From NCBI RefSeq assembly GCF_031453675.1, contig NZ_JAVIZX010000001.1:1882001-1946000 (forward strand): a stretch of 64,000 nt of DNA, given 5' to 3'. Below, piece after piece: positions 41,363 through 50,100 of this stretch (its first letter is position 1; every line of letters starts with the position of its first letter). Under the pieces are notes generated by a model. The model saw only the letters and a list, made by a program, of their open reading frames with translations. It searched no databases and had not been told where the DNA came from. The DNA is from Paracidovorax wautersii (lineage in GTDB: Bacteria > Pseudomonadota > Gammaproteobacteria > Burkholderiales > Burkholderiaceae_C). A program made the position numbers and the translations under genes.

Positions 41363-43498
41363 ATGGCCCGTCCTTTCTTTTCCCATACTGCCGTCGTCCG
41401 CGCCATCGCCACGCTGGGCGGATCCCTGCTGGCCGCCTCCGCCTGGGCACAGGCGGTGGCGCCGCAAGGCACCCCAGGCGCACCGGCAACGTCACTGTCC
41501 ACCGTCACTGTGAAGAATGCGCGGGCGGACGGCCTGCGGCCCGAGACGGTGGAGGCGGGCAGCTTCCGTGGCGCCGACATCATGGACGTGCCCTCGACCG
41601 TGAACGTGGTCACCCGCGAAGCCCTCGACGCCCAGGCCGCCTCGGGCGTGTACGACGCCCTGCGCAACACGGCGGGCGTGGCGCGCCAGCAGAACGGCGG
41701 CGACACCTGGGACCAGTTGGTGATCCGCGGCATCGAGGTGCAGAACCGCACCAACTACCGCCTCAACGGCTCGCTGGCAATCATGCATTTCGCCCAGGTG
41801 CCGATGGAGAACAAGGAACGGGTCGAAGTGCTCAAGGGCGCCTCGGCGCTGTACTACGGCTTCACCACGCCGTCGGGGGTGGTGAACTTCGTGACCAAGC
41901 GCGCCGGACCGGTGCCCGTCACGTCGGCGGGCCTGTCGGTGGACCAGTACGGCTCGGCCGTGGCATCCGCGGACATCGGCCGCCGCTTCGGCGCCAGCCA
42001 GCAGTATGGGCTGCGCATCAATGCGGCCGGCGGCACGCTGGGCTCCTATCTGGACGGCGTGGGCAACGGCAACCGCAGCCTGTTGGCGGCCGCCTTCGAT
42101 TGGCGCGTCAACGAGCGGCTCACGCTGAAGGCCGATGTCGAGTACGAGCGCCGCCGCGTGACGGAACAGGTGGGCGTGCAGTTGCCGTCTGCCGCCAACG
42201 GCGTGATCACCTTGCCGCGCAGCGTCGATCCGAAGACGCTGGTCGGCCCCAGCTTGGCGACGTTCGCCACCGAGAGCACGAATGCCCAGGTGCGGGCCGA
42301 CTACGCGCTCAGCGACGACTGGTCGCTGACGCTGGAGGCGGGCCGCTCGCAGGTCGAACGGGACCGCAACCTGCCGATCTTCCGCTTCGCCAATGCCGCC
42401 AGCGTGGCCACCGGTGCCGGCAACATCCAGGGCAACAGACAGCACCTGGACGCCACCTCCGACCTGCTGCGTGCAGAGCTGTTCGGCACGCTGAAGACCG
42501 GCGCTTTCACGCACGAAGTGACCTTGGGGGCGACCCGCACGGACTTTTCGCAGGACCCTGTCTACCAGAGCCGATTCAACATCGCGTCGCAGAATTTGTA
42601 CAACCCCAGGCCCATCGGTGCGATGACCTGGACGGCTACGGCGCTGTCCACCGCAGGGCTGGAAACCCGTGACACGGGCCTGTACCTGATCGACCGCGTG
42701 GCGCTGTCCGCGCAGTGGCAGCTGATCGCCGGGCTGCGCCATTCCAGCTACCGCAGCGACCAGGGCACCGACCACTACGACGTGAGCGAGACCACGCCCA
42801 TGCTCGCAGCGGTCTACCGCCCGCGCGACGATCTGTCCGTGTATGCGTCCTATGCCGAAGGGCTGGAGCAGGGCGAGGCAGGGCCGGCGGGCACGGCGAA
42901 CGAGAACCAGCGCCTGCGTCCGGGCGTGAGCAAGCAAAAGGAAATCGGGGTGCGCTGGCAGGCGCCGGGCGGCACCCTGTGGTCCGCTGCGGTGTTCGAT
43001 ATCGAACAGCCGGGCTACTACACCAACGCCGCCAACGTCTACGTGGCCGACGGCACCAAGCGCTACACCGGTCTGGAATTGTCGGCCCAGGGCCGGCTCA
43101 TGCCGCGGCTGGGTTGGATGGCATCGTCGCAGTGGCTGGACCCGCGCTTCGAGGACATCAACGCCACCTACAACGGCAAGCGGCCCGAGAACGCCGCTCG
43201 CCGCACGGCCAGCGCGTTCCTGAGCTACGACATTCCTGCCGTGGCCGGCCTGTCGGTCAACGGCGGGGCCTACTACACCGGCCGGCGCCCCGTGAACGAC
43301 CTGAACCAGGCCTATCTGGGCGGCAACACCCTGCTGGCCGCGGGCGTGCGTTACGTCACGCGCACGCTGGGGCAGCGCACCACGTGGCAGCTCAACGTGG
43401 AAAACCTGGCCGACAAGCAGTACTGGGCCGCGGGCGGCACGCGCCTGGCCGCCGGTGCGCCGCGCACATTCAAGCTGTCGGCCAAGGTGGACCTGTAA
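41363..43498 (+). CDS. TonB-dependent siderophore receptor 1
   Basis: 711-residue outer-membrane receptor. Signal peptide cut at ASAWAQ, then a TonB box-like STVTVKN, a plug domain (about 55-165) with DVPSTVNVVTREALDAQ, GVARQQNGG and KGASALYYGFTTPSGVVN, and a 22-strand barrel ending FKLSAKVDL with the needed aromatic/hydrophobic end. The ferrichrome/pyoverdine receptor group is the best fit. A possible Fur box lies upstream. ATG 41363 begins the signal peptide; the open frame upstream is not typical. The stop codon abuts a palindromic element. A second receptor and a PepSY protein follow. Confidence 0.9.
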   Translation: MARPFFSHTAVVRAIATLGGSLLAASAWAQAVAPQGTPGAPATSLSTVTVKNARADGLRPETVEAGSFRGADIMDVPSTVNVVTREALDAQAASGVYDALRNTAGVARQQNGGDTWDQLVIRGIEVQNRTNYRLNGSLAIMHFAQVPMENKERVEVLKGASALYYGFTTPSGVVNFVTKRAGPVPVTSAGLSVDQYGSAVASADIGRRFGASQQYGLRINAAGGTLGSYLDGVGNGNRSLLAAAFDWRVNERLTLKADVEYERRRVTEQVGVQLPSAANGVITLPRSVDPKTLVGPSLATFATESTNAQVRADYALSDDWSLTLEAGRSQVERDRNLPIFRFANAASVATGAGNIQGNRQHLDATSDLLRAELFGTLKTGAFTHEVTLGATRTDFSQDPVYQSRFNIASQNLYNPRPIGAMTWTATALSTAGLETRDTGLYLIDRVALSAQWQLIAGLRHSSYRSDQGTDHYDVSETTPMLAAVYRPRDDLSVYASYAEGLEQGEAGPAGTANENQRLRPGVSKQKEIGVRWQAPGGTLWSAAVFDIEQPGYYTNAANVYVADGTKRYTGLELSAQGRLMPRLGWMASSQWLDPRFEDINATYNGKRPENAARRTASAFLSYDIPAVAGLSVNGGAYYTGRRPVNDLNQAYLGGNTLLAAGVRYVTRTLGQRTTWQLNVENLADKQYWAAGGTRLAAGAPRTFKLSAKVDL

Positions 43499-43667
43499 GA
43501 ACGTGTTTACGATCTCCCAAACGCCACTGCCCGAAGGGTTGGAGCGAAATCGGGCGATTGAACGCCTCGAACGCTTGCACGGGCATGAGCCCATGTGGCG
43601 CATCCGAAACATCCACTCATCCCGATTGCGCTCCAACGCGGCCCCTGCGAGATCGTAAACAGGTTCT
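43498..43667. mobile_element. 170-base MITE-like palindromic element
   Basis: Terminal inverted repeats of 19 bases, AGAACGTGTTTACGATCTC and the complement of AGAACCTGTTTACGATCTC (18 of 19 match). Inner inverted repeats lie at 43538-43554 and 43621-43637 (16 of 17), and a small GGGC/GCCC hairpin at the centre. It codes for nothing I can support. The left end begins at the last base of the receptor's stop codon. No target-site duplication was evident. Confidence 0.6.
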
Positions 43668-43733
43668 GACGCGTTCTGGATGTGACCGGGGCCGCGGCGG
43701 CGGCGCGCACCCGGCGCGCATAATGCGGCGCTT

Positions 43734-44102
43734 ATGCACTGGCTGCGCCGTTCCACCTTCCTCGCCCGCCTGGTCATCGCCTGGCTGGTGATGGCCGTGG
43801 GTGTGGCGGCGGCCTCTCCGCTGGTGCATCCGCAGACGATGGAACTGGTCTGCTCCGCGGCGGGCGAGTTGAAGCTGGTCGTCACCCACGACGACGGCTC
43901 GGTGCAGGAGATGGGCCACCACACCCTGGACTGCGCGCTGTGCCTGCCGGCCGGCGGCCCGCCCCTGGCGCTGTCCGCACAGGCCGTGCCGGTGCCGCAT
44001 CCGCTGTCTCACGTCCTGCGCCCTGTCGAGGCCGCCCGCATGGCCGGGCTGGTGGGCGCGCCGCTGCCCGCGCGCGGTCCTCCGGCTCCTTCGGTGATCT
44101 GA
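43734..44102 (+). CDS. small exported Cys/His protein, DUF2946-like
   Basis: 122-residue protein with an N-terminal signal or anchor helix (LVIAWLVMAVGVAAASP), then MELVCSAAGELKLV and HHTLDCALCLPAGGPP. The CxxC preceded by a His pair suggests metal binding and resembles the DUF2946 family found beside TonB receptors and copper genes. It lies between two TonB receptors and is probably part of the same metal uptake module. No biochemical role is known. Confidence is moderate because the sequence is short. Confidence 0.65.
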   Translation: MHWLRRSTFLARLVIAWLVMAVGVAAASPLVHPQTMELVCSAAGELKLVVTHDDGSVQEMGHHTLDCALCLPAGGPPLALSAQAVPVPHPLSHVLRPVEAARMAGLVGAPLPARGPPAPSVI

Positions 44103-44313
44103 GCTGTCGGAGGCGGCGTGGCCGACCTCCGGCGTTGTGGGGCCTGGCAGTCATTGCCTGCTTGCCTGCCTGCTGGCCCCGTCCGGATTGTCCGTTTGCC
44201 GCTCCCTGGCCTTGTTCACGCCCGCTGCCCCAGCCCTTTCACGGGCTGTGGGTGCATCGGCCGTGCGGGTCGACCCCAGAGGTCGGGGCGGCAGCCACCG
44301 AGCCTGTTGTTCC

Positions 44314-46389
44314 ATGCCGTCTTCGTACCGTTCGTCCTTTCGCTTCCTCTCGACCCTGCCACGCCAGCGCCTTGCCCTGGCCGTTCTTGCGGCCCTCGCT
44401 GCGTCTAAAAGCCTGCACGCGCAGGAGCCGGCGCCCGCCGCCGACGCGGCCCTCTCCCTGGGCACCGTGCAGGTGCACGCGGCCTCCACCGGGCCCCTGC
44501 CCGTGCGCGGCGTGTTCAGCTCCGTCGACATCCTCGGCGCCAGCGTCGTGCAGGACCAGCATGTGGACTACAGCTGGGAGTTGTTCGCCCGCGCTCCCGG
44601 TGTGCAGGTCACGCCCTTCCGCCAGGGCACGGACGCCGGGCGCTTTTCCATGCGCGGCTTCAACGGCGAAGGCCGGGTGAACGCCGTCAAGCTGCTGATC
44701 GACGGCATTCCGTCGAACGACAACGCGGGCGGCATGCCGTACCTGGACGCGGTCTTCCCCATCGACATCGAGGCCATCGAGATCGTGCGCGGCACCAACG
44801 ACCCGCGCTACGGCCTGAACAACATCGCCGGCAACGCCAATGTGGTCACGCGCACGGGGGGCAACGACGGCCGGGCCACGGCCACCGTGGGTAGCTTCGG
44901 CACCCGGGAAGTGCAGGTCGCCAAGGGCATCGAAAGCGGCAACTGGAGCCAGAACTATTCGCTGGCCTGGCGCGACGGCGAGGGCTGGCGCGACCATGCC
45001 GACGCCACCAAGCGCGCGCTGTCGGGCAAGTGGTTCTATACGTCCGACGACGGCCGTTGGCGCGCGGGCTTCACGGCGCGCTACTACCGCAACCGCGCGC
45101 TGGAGTCGGGCTACCTGACCGCAGAGCAGGCGCAGGCCGCGCCGCGCAGCTCCCCCGCGTACGCGGCGGCTGACCGCAGCGAGCGCGAGACCACGCAGCT
45201 CGGCCTGCACGCCGATGGCGAACTGGCCGATCGTCTGTCCTGGTCCGCCAGGCTGTACCGCAACCATTACGAGAACCAGCGCTGGGTGCGTTTCTCGGAG
45301 GCCGGCGTGCAGCAGGAGCGCGACAACGACGAGACCCACCACGGCGCGCTCACCACGCTGACCTGGCGCCCGCGCGTCGATTGGGCGCACGAGTTCACGC
45401 TGGAAGGCGGGCTCGACGCGCAGTGGCAGGACAACGCGGCGCAGCGCTACCGCACGGTGGAGCGGGTGCGGACCTCGCAGTTCCGCGACTGGGACTTCGA
45501 CCTCAACACCCGCGGCGCCTATGTGCAGGCCGTGATCCGACCCGTGGCGGCGCTGAAGATCGTGCCGGCTGTGCGCGTGGACCGGGTGAGCGGCTCCTTC
45601 CACAACCTGCAGGCGGGCACCACCGCGCCCGTGCACGACTACGGCACCATCCGCCAGCCCAAGATCAGTGTGGCCTACGCGCTGCGGGACGACGTGAGCG
45701 TGTACGGCAACTGGGGCCGCACCTTCCAGATCGGCAGCGGCATCGACGCCTACCGCACCCAGGCACGCAACCTGGCGCCCTCCATCAACGACGGCTGGGA
45801 GGCCGGCGTGAAGTGGCAGCCCTTGCCGTGGCTGAACACCCGCGTGGCCTACTGGGAGCAGCGCGCCTCGGGCGAGGTGGCTCGCGTGCTCGGCGTGGAC
45901 GGCCTGCCCGATCCGGGCGGCCTGGGCAACGTGGGCCGCACGCTGCGCAAGGGCTATGACGTGCAGCTCAACGCCCAGCTGGGCGCGCGCCTCACGGGCT
46001 GGCTGTCGTACTCGCACCAGCGGGCCCGCATCGTCACGCCCGACCCCAGCGCGCCCCAGACCGCGGGCCGCGAGGTGGAGAACGTGCCGCACTACCTGGC
46101 CACGGCCGGCGCGCAGTACCGGGCCACCGAACGGCTGCGCCTGTCGGCCTCGGTGAGCGCGCAGGGCGACTACTGGCTGGACCGTGCCAACACCCTGCCG
46201 CGCACGGGCCGATTTGGGCTGCTCAACCTGGGGGCGCAGTGGCAGGTCACGCCGGACGTGGACGTGGGCCTGCAGGTGAACAACGTGACCGACCGCCGCT
46301 ATGTATACGCCTGGTACGACAGCGGCTCATCGGGCTACTCGCCAGGCGATGGGCGCAGCGTGGCGCTGACCGTGGGCTGGAAGTTCTAG
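44314..46389 (+). CDS. TonB-dependent receptor 2
   Basis: 691-residue outer-membrane receptor. Signal peptide cut at SLHAQE, TonB box-like SLGTVQVHA, a plug with YSWELFARAPGVQVTPF, RGFNGEGRVNAVKLLIDGIP and VRGTNDPRYGLNNIAGN, then a barrel ending SVALTVGWKF (terminal Phe as needed by the assembly machine). Its substrate class differs from receptor 1; it is most like receptors paired with PepSY membrane proteins for iron or other metal complexes. It follows the small DUF2946-like gene and precedes a PepSY-TM gene in the same direction, which supports a single module. Confidence 0.88.
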   Translation: MPSSYRSSFRFLSTLPRQRLALAVLAALAASKSLHAQEPAPAADAALSLGTVQVHAASTGPLPVRGVFSSVDILGASVVQDQHVDYSWELFARAPGVQVTPFRQGTDAGRFSMRGFNGEGRVNAVKLLIDGIPSNDNAGGMPYLDAVFPIDIEAIEIVRGTNDPRYGLNNIAGNANVVTRTGGNDGRATATVGSFGTREVQVAKGIESGNWSQNYSLAWRDGEGWRDHADATKRALSGKWFYTSDDGRWRAGFTARYYRNRALESGYLTAEQAQAAPRSSPAYAAADRSERETTQLGLHADGELADRLSWSARLYRNHYENQRWVRFSEAGVQQERDNDETHHGALTTLTWRPRVDWAHEFTLEGGLDAQWQDNAAQRYRTVERVRTSQFRDWDFDLNTRGAYVQAVIRPVAALKIVPAVRVDRVSGSFHNLQAGTTAPVHDYGTIRQPKISVAYALRDDVSVYGNWGRTFQIGSGIDAYRTQARNLAPSINDGWEAGVKWQPLPWLNTRVAYWEQRASGEVARVLGVDGLPDPGGLGNVGRTLRKGYDVQLNAQLGARLTGWLSYSHQRARIVTPDPSAPQTAGREVENVPHYLATAGAQYRATERLRLSASVSAQGDYWLDRANTLPRTGRFGLLNLGAQWQVTPDVDVGLQVNNVTDRRYVYAWYDSGSSGYSPGDGRSVALTVGWKF

Positions 46390-46394
46390 TGGAA

Positions 46395-46610
46395 GCGCGA
46401 CACCCCCCTGAAGCGCTGCGCGCCTCCGCGCAGCCGCCAGAGTCGGCAGCCCTTCGGGCACGTCCCAGCCTGCGCAGGCAGGCTGGGAGCCGCGGCCCTC
46501 AGCCCCCGCTCTCGCCGTGCTGCGCACGGCGGGCTGGGGGACGCAGCCCTCGCTGCGGGGCGGCCCTGGCTCGGCTGCCACCGGGCTGGGCCGCGCCAGT
46601 ATCCAAGGCT
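46395..46610 (-). repeat. repeat family B region after TonB receptor 2
   Basis: Starts six bases past the stop with CGACACCCCCCTGAAGCGCT, the reverse complement of the family B edge. More GC-rich inverted repeats follow, such as CTGCGCAGGCAG near 46475. Confidence 0.5.
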
Positions 46611-46644
46611 GCAACCAATGTGCAGCACCCTGGGAAATATCGTC

Positions 46645-48072
46645 ATGCCATCCACCTCTGACTCCTTGCCCTCGCTGGCCCCCAGCCTCTACCGTGCCGT
46701 GTGGCGCTGGCACTTCTATGCCGGCCTGCTGGTGCTGCCGTTCCTCATCTGGCTGGCCGTGACCGGTGCGGCGTATCTGTTCCAGAAAGACATCGACGGC
46801 TGGTTCCACCGCGATCTGCTCAGCGTGCCGGCGGCCTCGGCCGGCGAGGGCGCGCAGCCGCACGGCCGCATCGTGGCGGCGGCGCTGGCGGCCCACCCCG
46901 GGGCGCAGTGGTTCCGCTACACGCCGGCGCCGGACGGCCAGCACTCCGCCAGCGTGGGCGTGGCGCTGTCCGGCGGGGAGCGCCGGGCGGTCTATGTGGA
47001 CCCGGCCACGGCGCGCGTGCTGGGCGAGCTGCCCGAGCGTGGAACTTTGATGTGGACGGTGCGCCAGCTGCACAGCCTGAAGTACTTCGGCCCGGTGGCG
47101 CGCGGCTTCATGGAGATGGCGGCGGGCTGGGCGCTGGTGCTGGTGGCCACGGGCCTGTACCTGTGGTGGCCGCGCGGCGCAGGTGCTGTGCGGCGGGGCG
47201 GCGTGGTGACCGTGCGCGGCCGCCCCTGGCAGCGCGTGTTCTGGCGCGACCTGCACGCCGTCACCGGCGTGGGCGTGGGGCTGGTACTGGCCTTTCTCGC
47301 GCTCACGGGGCTGCCGTGGTCGGTGCTGTGGGGCAGCCAGGTGAACGCCTGGGCCAACGGGCAGAACTTCGGCTACCCCGCGGGCGTGCGTGTGCAACTG
47401 CCCCTGTCGGGCGAGCGCCTCGCCGACGCGGCGCATTTGCCGTGGACGCTGCAGCAGGCCCGCGTGCCCGGCAATCCGCACGAAGGCCATGAGGGCCACG
47501 GCAGCACGGCCCCCGTGGCGGACGAGCCGCTGCTGGGTACGCCCCTGTCGGTGGACGCGGCGATGGCCGTGGTCGGCCGCCTCGGCCTGGCGCCCGGCTA
47601 CGCCGTCACCCCGCCGCGCGGCGAGCGGGGCGTGTTTTCTGCGTCGGCCTATCCGGACGACCTGGCGCGCCAGCGGGTGGCGCACATCGACCAGTACAGC
47701 GGCGCGGTACTGCTGGACCAGGGCTACGCCGACTACGGCCCCGCCGGGCAGGCGCTGGAGTGGGGCATCAACGTCCACCTGGGCCAGCAGTTCGGCGCGC
47801 CCAACCAGTGGGTGCTGCTGGGGGCCTGTGCCGCCATCGTGCTGCTGTGCGTAAGCGGCGCCGTGGCCTGGTGGAAGCGGCGTCCGCACGGCAGCGGCCT
47901 GGGCGTGCCGCCGCTGCCCGCCCGGCCCGAGGTGCTGGCGGGGCTCACGGCGATCCTGGCGCTCGGCGGCGTGGTGTTTCCGCTGGTGGGCGCGTCGCTG
48001 CTGGTGGTGCTGGCGGGCGACCTGTGGTGGCAGCGGCGCCTGGCCGCCCGCACACCGGCCGGGGCGGCCTGA
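46645..48072 (+). CDS. PepSY-associated transmembrane protein
   Basis: 475-residue inner-membrane protein with four main helices: about 18-40 (HFYAGLLVLPFLIWLAVTGA), 155-178, 205-228 and 385-410, plus two weaker ones at the C-terminus. Conserved His in RWHFYAG, RQLHSLKYFG and RDLHAVTG could bind heme, as in PiuB/ferric-siderophore reductase relatives. The periplasmic loop has a PepSY-like segment. Such proteins work with TonB receptors to release or reduce iron. The His-rich insert GNPHEGHEGHGS (about 282-293) is unusual. It closes the metal uptake module. Confidence 0.87.
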   Translation: MPSTSDSLPSLAPSLYRAVWRWHFYAGLLVLPFLIWLAVTGAAYLFQKDIDGWFHRDLLSVPAASAGEGAQPHGRIVAAALAAHPGAQWFRYTPAPDGQHSASVGVALSGGERRAVYVDPATARVLGELPERGTLMWTVRQLHSLKYFGPVARGFMEMAAGWALVLVATGLYLWWPRGAGAVRRGGVVTVRGRPWQRVFWRDLHAVTGVGVGLVLAFLALTGLPWSVLWGSQVNAWANGQNFGYPAGVRVQLPLSGERLADAAHLPWTLQQARVPGNPHEGHEGHGSTAPVADEPLLGTPLSVDAAMAVVGRLGLAPGYAVTPPRGERGVFSASAYPDDLARQRVAHIDQYSGAVLLDQGYADYGPAGQALEWGINVHLGQQFGAPNQWVLLGACAAIVLLCVSGAVAWWKRRPHGSGLGVPPLPARPEVLAGLTAILALGGVVFPLVGASLLVVLAGDLWWQRRLAARTPAGAA

Positions 48073-48145
48073 CGCGCTCAGGGGCGAAGCGGGGCTGGTA
48101 CGGCAGACGCGGCGCAGGCCGTTGCGGTTGCCCTAACATCGCCCC

Positions 48146-48973
48146 ATGCACCACCACCCCTCACGCTTCTGGGCCGACCTCTCCACGCGCGACTTTGCCG
48201 ACGCGCAGGCTTCGGGCCTGGCCGCGCAGACGGTGGCCGTGCTGCCCGTGGCCGCCATCGAGCAGCACGGCCCGCACCTGCCGCTGCACGTGGATGCCAC
48301 GCTGCTGCAGGGCGTGATCGACGCGGCCCTGCCGCGGCTGCCGGCCGATGTGCCGGCCCTGTTCCTGCCGCCGCAGAACGTCGGCTTCAGCACCGAGCAC
48401 ACGGCCTTCCCCGGCACGCTCACGCTGTCGCCGGCCACGATCATTGCGCTGTGGAGCGAGCTGGGCGCCTGCGTGGCGCGCGCCGGCGTGAAGAAGCTGC
48501 TGCTGCTGAACGGCCATGGCGGCCAGGTGAGCGTGATGGACATCGTCGCGCGCGAACTGCGCCAACGCCACGGCCTGCTGGTCTACAGCGCCAGCTGGTT
48601 CAGCCTGCCGCTGCCCGAGGCGGTGCAGGGGCTGTTCAGCGCCGAGGAGCACCGCTTCGGCATCCATGGCGGCGAGGTCGAGACGTCGATGATGCTGCAC
48701 CTCGCCCCGGCCACCGTGCGCATGGAGCACGCGCAGCAGTGGCGCTCCAGCTCGCAGGACCGGTCCGAGAAGTACGCGCTGCTGGGCAACGGCAAGAGCG
48801 CCAAGATGGGCTGGGCCATCGAGGACTACCACCCCAGCGGCGCCGTCGGCAATGCCGCGGGCGCCACGGCCGAGAAGGGCCGGGCGGTGGTGGCTGCGGC
48901 CGCCGCCGGCCTGGTGCAGCTGCTGCAGGAGATCCACGCGCTGCCGTGGGCGCCTGCGCACCGCGCCGGCTAA
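48146..48973 (+). CDS. creatininase family amidohydrolase
   Basis: 275-residue metal-dependent amidohydrolase of the creatininase/mycofactocin-MftE fold. Metal ligands can be read as Glu and His in AAIEQHGPHLPLHVD (about 36-50), the NGHGG motif near 121 and HGGEVETSMM near 173. Family members open cyclic amides such as creatinine or N-formyl compounds; the substrate here is unclear. It converges on a LysR gene with only ten bases between stops. The next genes concern tartrate or malate, with no obvious link. Confidence 0.88.
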   Translation: MHHHPSRFWADLSTRDFADAQASGLAAQTVAVLPVAAIEQHGPHLPLHVDATLLQGVIDAALPRLPADVPALFLPPQNVGFSTEHTAFPGTLTLSPATIIALWSELGACVARAGVKKLLLLNGHGGQVSVMDIVARELRQRHGLLVYSASWFSLPLPEAVQGLFSAEEHRFGIHGGEVETSMMLHLAPATVRMEHAQQWRSSSQDRSEKYALLGNGKSAKMGWAIEDYHPSGAVGNAAGATAEKGRAVVAAAAAGLVQLLQEIHALPWAPAHRAG

Positions 48974-48983
48974 AAACGGGTTC

Positions 48984-49970
48984 TCAGGCTCTGCGTGAGC
49001 GCCGCGGGCGCGACGCCCTGGCGGGCATGGCGGGCATGGCGGCTGTGGCGGGTGCCGCCGCCGGCGCCTGCAGCGACTGCGCCAGAAAGTCCACGAACAC
49101 CCGCACCCGCGCGGCCATGCGGTGGCGCTGCGGGTATACGGCGTAGATGTCGGCATCGGGCGTGTAGTACTGCGGCAGCACCTGTACCAGCCGGCCGTCC
49201 TGCAGGTAGCGGGCGATGTCCCATTCGGCGCGCATGAGCACGCCCAGCCCTTCCAGGGCCCAGTGCACGGCGATCTCGCCGTCGTTGGTGGCGAGGCTGC
49301 CGCGCGTCTTGATCGACTCCGCCGTGGCCTGGGCTCCCCGTCCGCTGGCCAGGCGCCACAGGCCGTAGGCCTCTTCGCCCTGGCGGATGCCGATGCAGTG
49401 GTGCCGGGTGAGGTCATGGGGCACGCGCGGCGTGCCGTGGCGCTCCAGGTAGGCGGGCGCGGCGCACAGCAGGCGGCGGTTGGGGGCGATGCGGCGGGCG
49501 ATCACGCGGGCGTCGGGCGGCTCGCCGAAGCGCACGCACACGTCAAACAGGTCGTCGCTCAAGGGCGGCGGGTTGACCGACAGCTGCAGCTGCACCTCGA
49601 CCTGCGGGTACTGGCGCACGAACCTTGGAATCAGCGGCGCCACGTGGCTGCGGCCAAACCCCAGGGTGGCGTTGATGCGCAGCAGCCCGGTGGGCGTGGA
49701 CTTGGATGCGCCCAGCAATTCCTCCATGTGGTGGATATCGCCCAGGATGCGGCGGGCGTGCTCCAGGTAGACCTCTCCCTCGGGCGTGAGGCCCATGCGG
49801 CGGGTGGTGCGGTTGACCAGCGCCACGCCCAGGCGCGACTCCATCAGCGCCAGGTGCTTGCTCACGGCCGGCGTGGTGATGCCCAGTTCGCGCGCTGCCG
49901 CGCTCAGGCTGCCGGCGCTGGCCAGGGCCGAGAAGAAACCCAGGTCGGACGGTTGAATCGCGTCGGGCAT
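48984..49970 (-). CDS. LysR family regulator of the tartrate/D-malate dehydrogenase gene
   Basis: 328-residue LysR regulator of the DmlR/TtuA type. Helix-turn-helix at about 18-42 (GSLSAAARELGITTPAVSKH) and effector domain from 90 with GLLRINATLGFGRSH. The C-terminal 25 residues are Ala/Pro/Arg-rich and probably disordered. Divergent from a tartrate/malate dehydrogenase gene, with a classic operator between them. In E. coli and Pseudomonas such regulators activate the dehydrogenase in response to its substrate. Confidence 0.9.
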   Translation of the reverse strand: MPDAIQPSDLGFFSALASAGSLSAAARELGITTPAVSKHLALMESRLGVALVNRTTRRMGLTPEGEVYLEHARRILGDIHHMEELLGASKSTPTGLLRINATLGFGRSHVAPLIPRFVRQYPQVEVQLQLSVNPPPLSDDLFDVCVRFGEPPDARVIARRIAPNRRLLCAAPAYLERHGTPRVPHDLTRHHCIGIRQGEEAYGLWRLASGRGAQATAESIKTRGSLATNDGEIAVHWALEGLGVLMRAEWDIARYLQDGRLVQVLPQYYTPDADIYAVYPQRHRMAARVRVFVDFLAQSLQAPAAAPATAAMPAMPARASRPRRSRRA

Positions 49971-49982
49971 GCGGTCATTCTT

Positions 49983-50009
49983 GAATCAAAGTTAACGGTG
50001 GTTTGACTC
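49983..50009. promoter_or_regulatory. LysR operator between regulator and dehydrogenase gene
   Basis: GAATCAAA (49983-49990), 11 bases, TTTGACTC (50002-50009): arms match at 7 of 8, with the TCAAA/TTTGA core exact, the T-N11-A layout of LysR sites. It starts 13 bases from the regulator's ATG. Confidence 0.75.
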
Positions 50010-50100
50010 TAGCGCCGCGCCGCACCGGTGTCGATGGGCGACAGTGCCTTCATCGGAACCCCTTGAACACGGTGCCTGGGCGCCGACACGGAGACATCGC

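Noticed and set aside
48073-48145. Possible tRNA or small RNA before the creatininase gene
   Set aside because: No cloverleaf arms or conserved T-loop bases could be found; no tRNA-like sequence was seen in the other gaps either.
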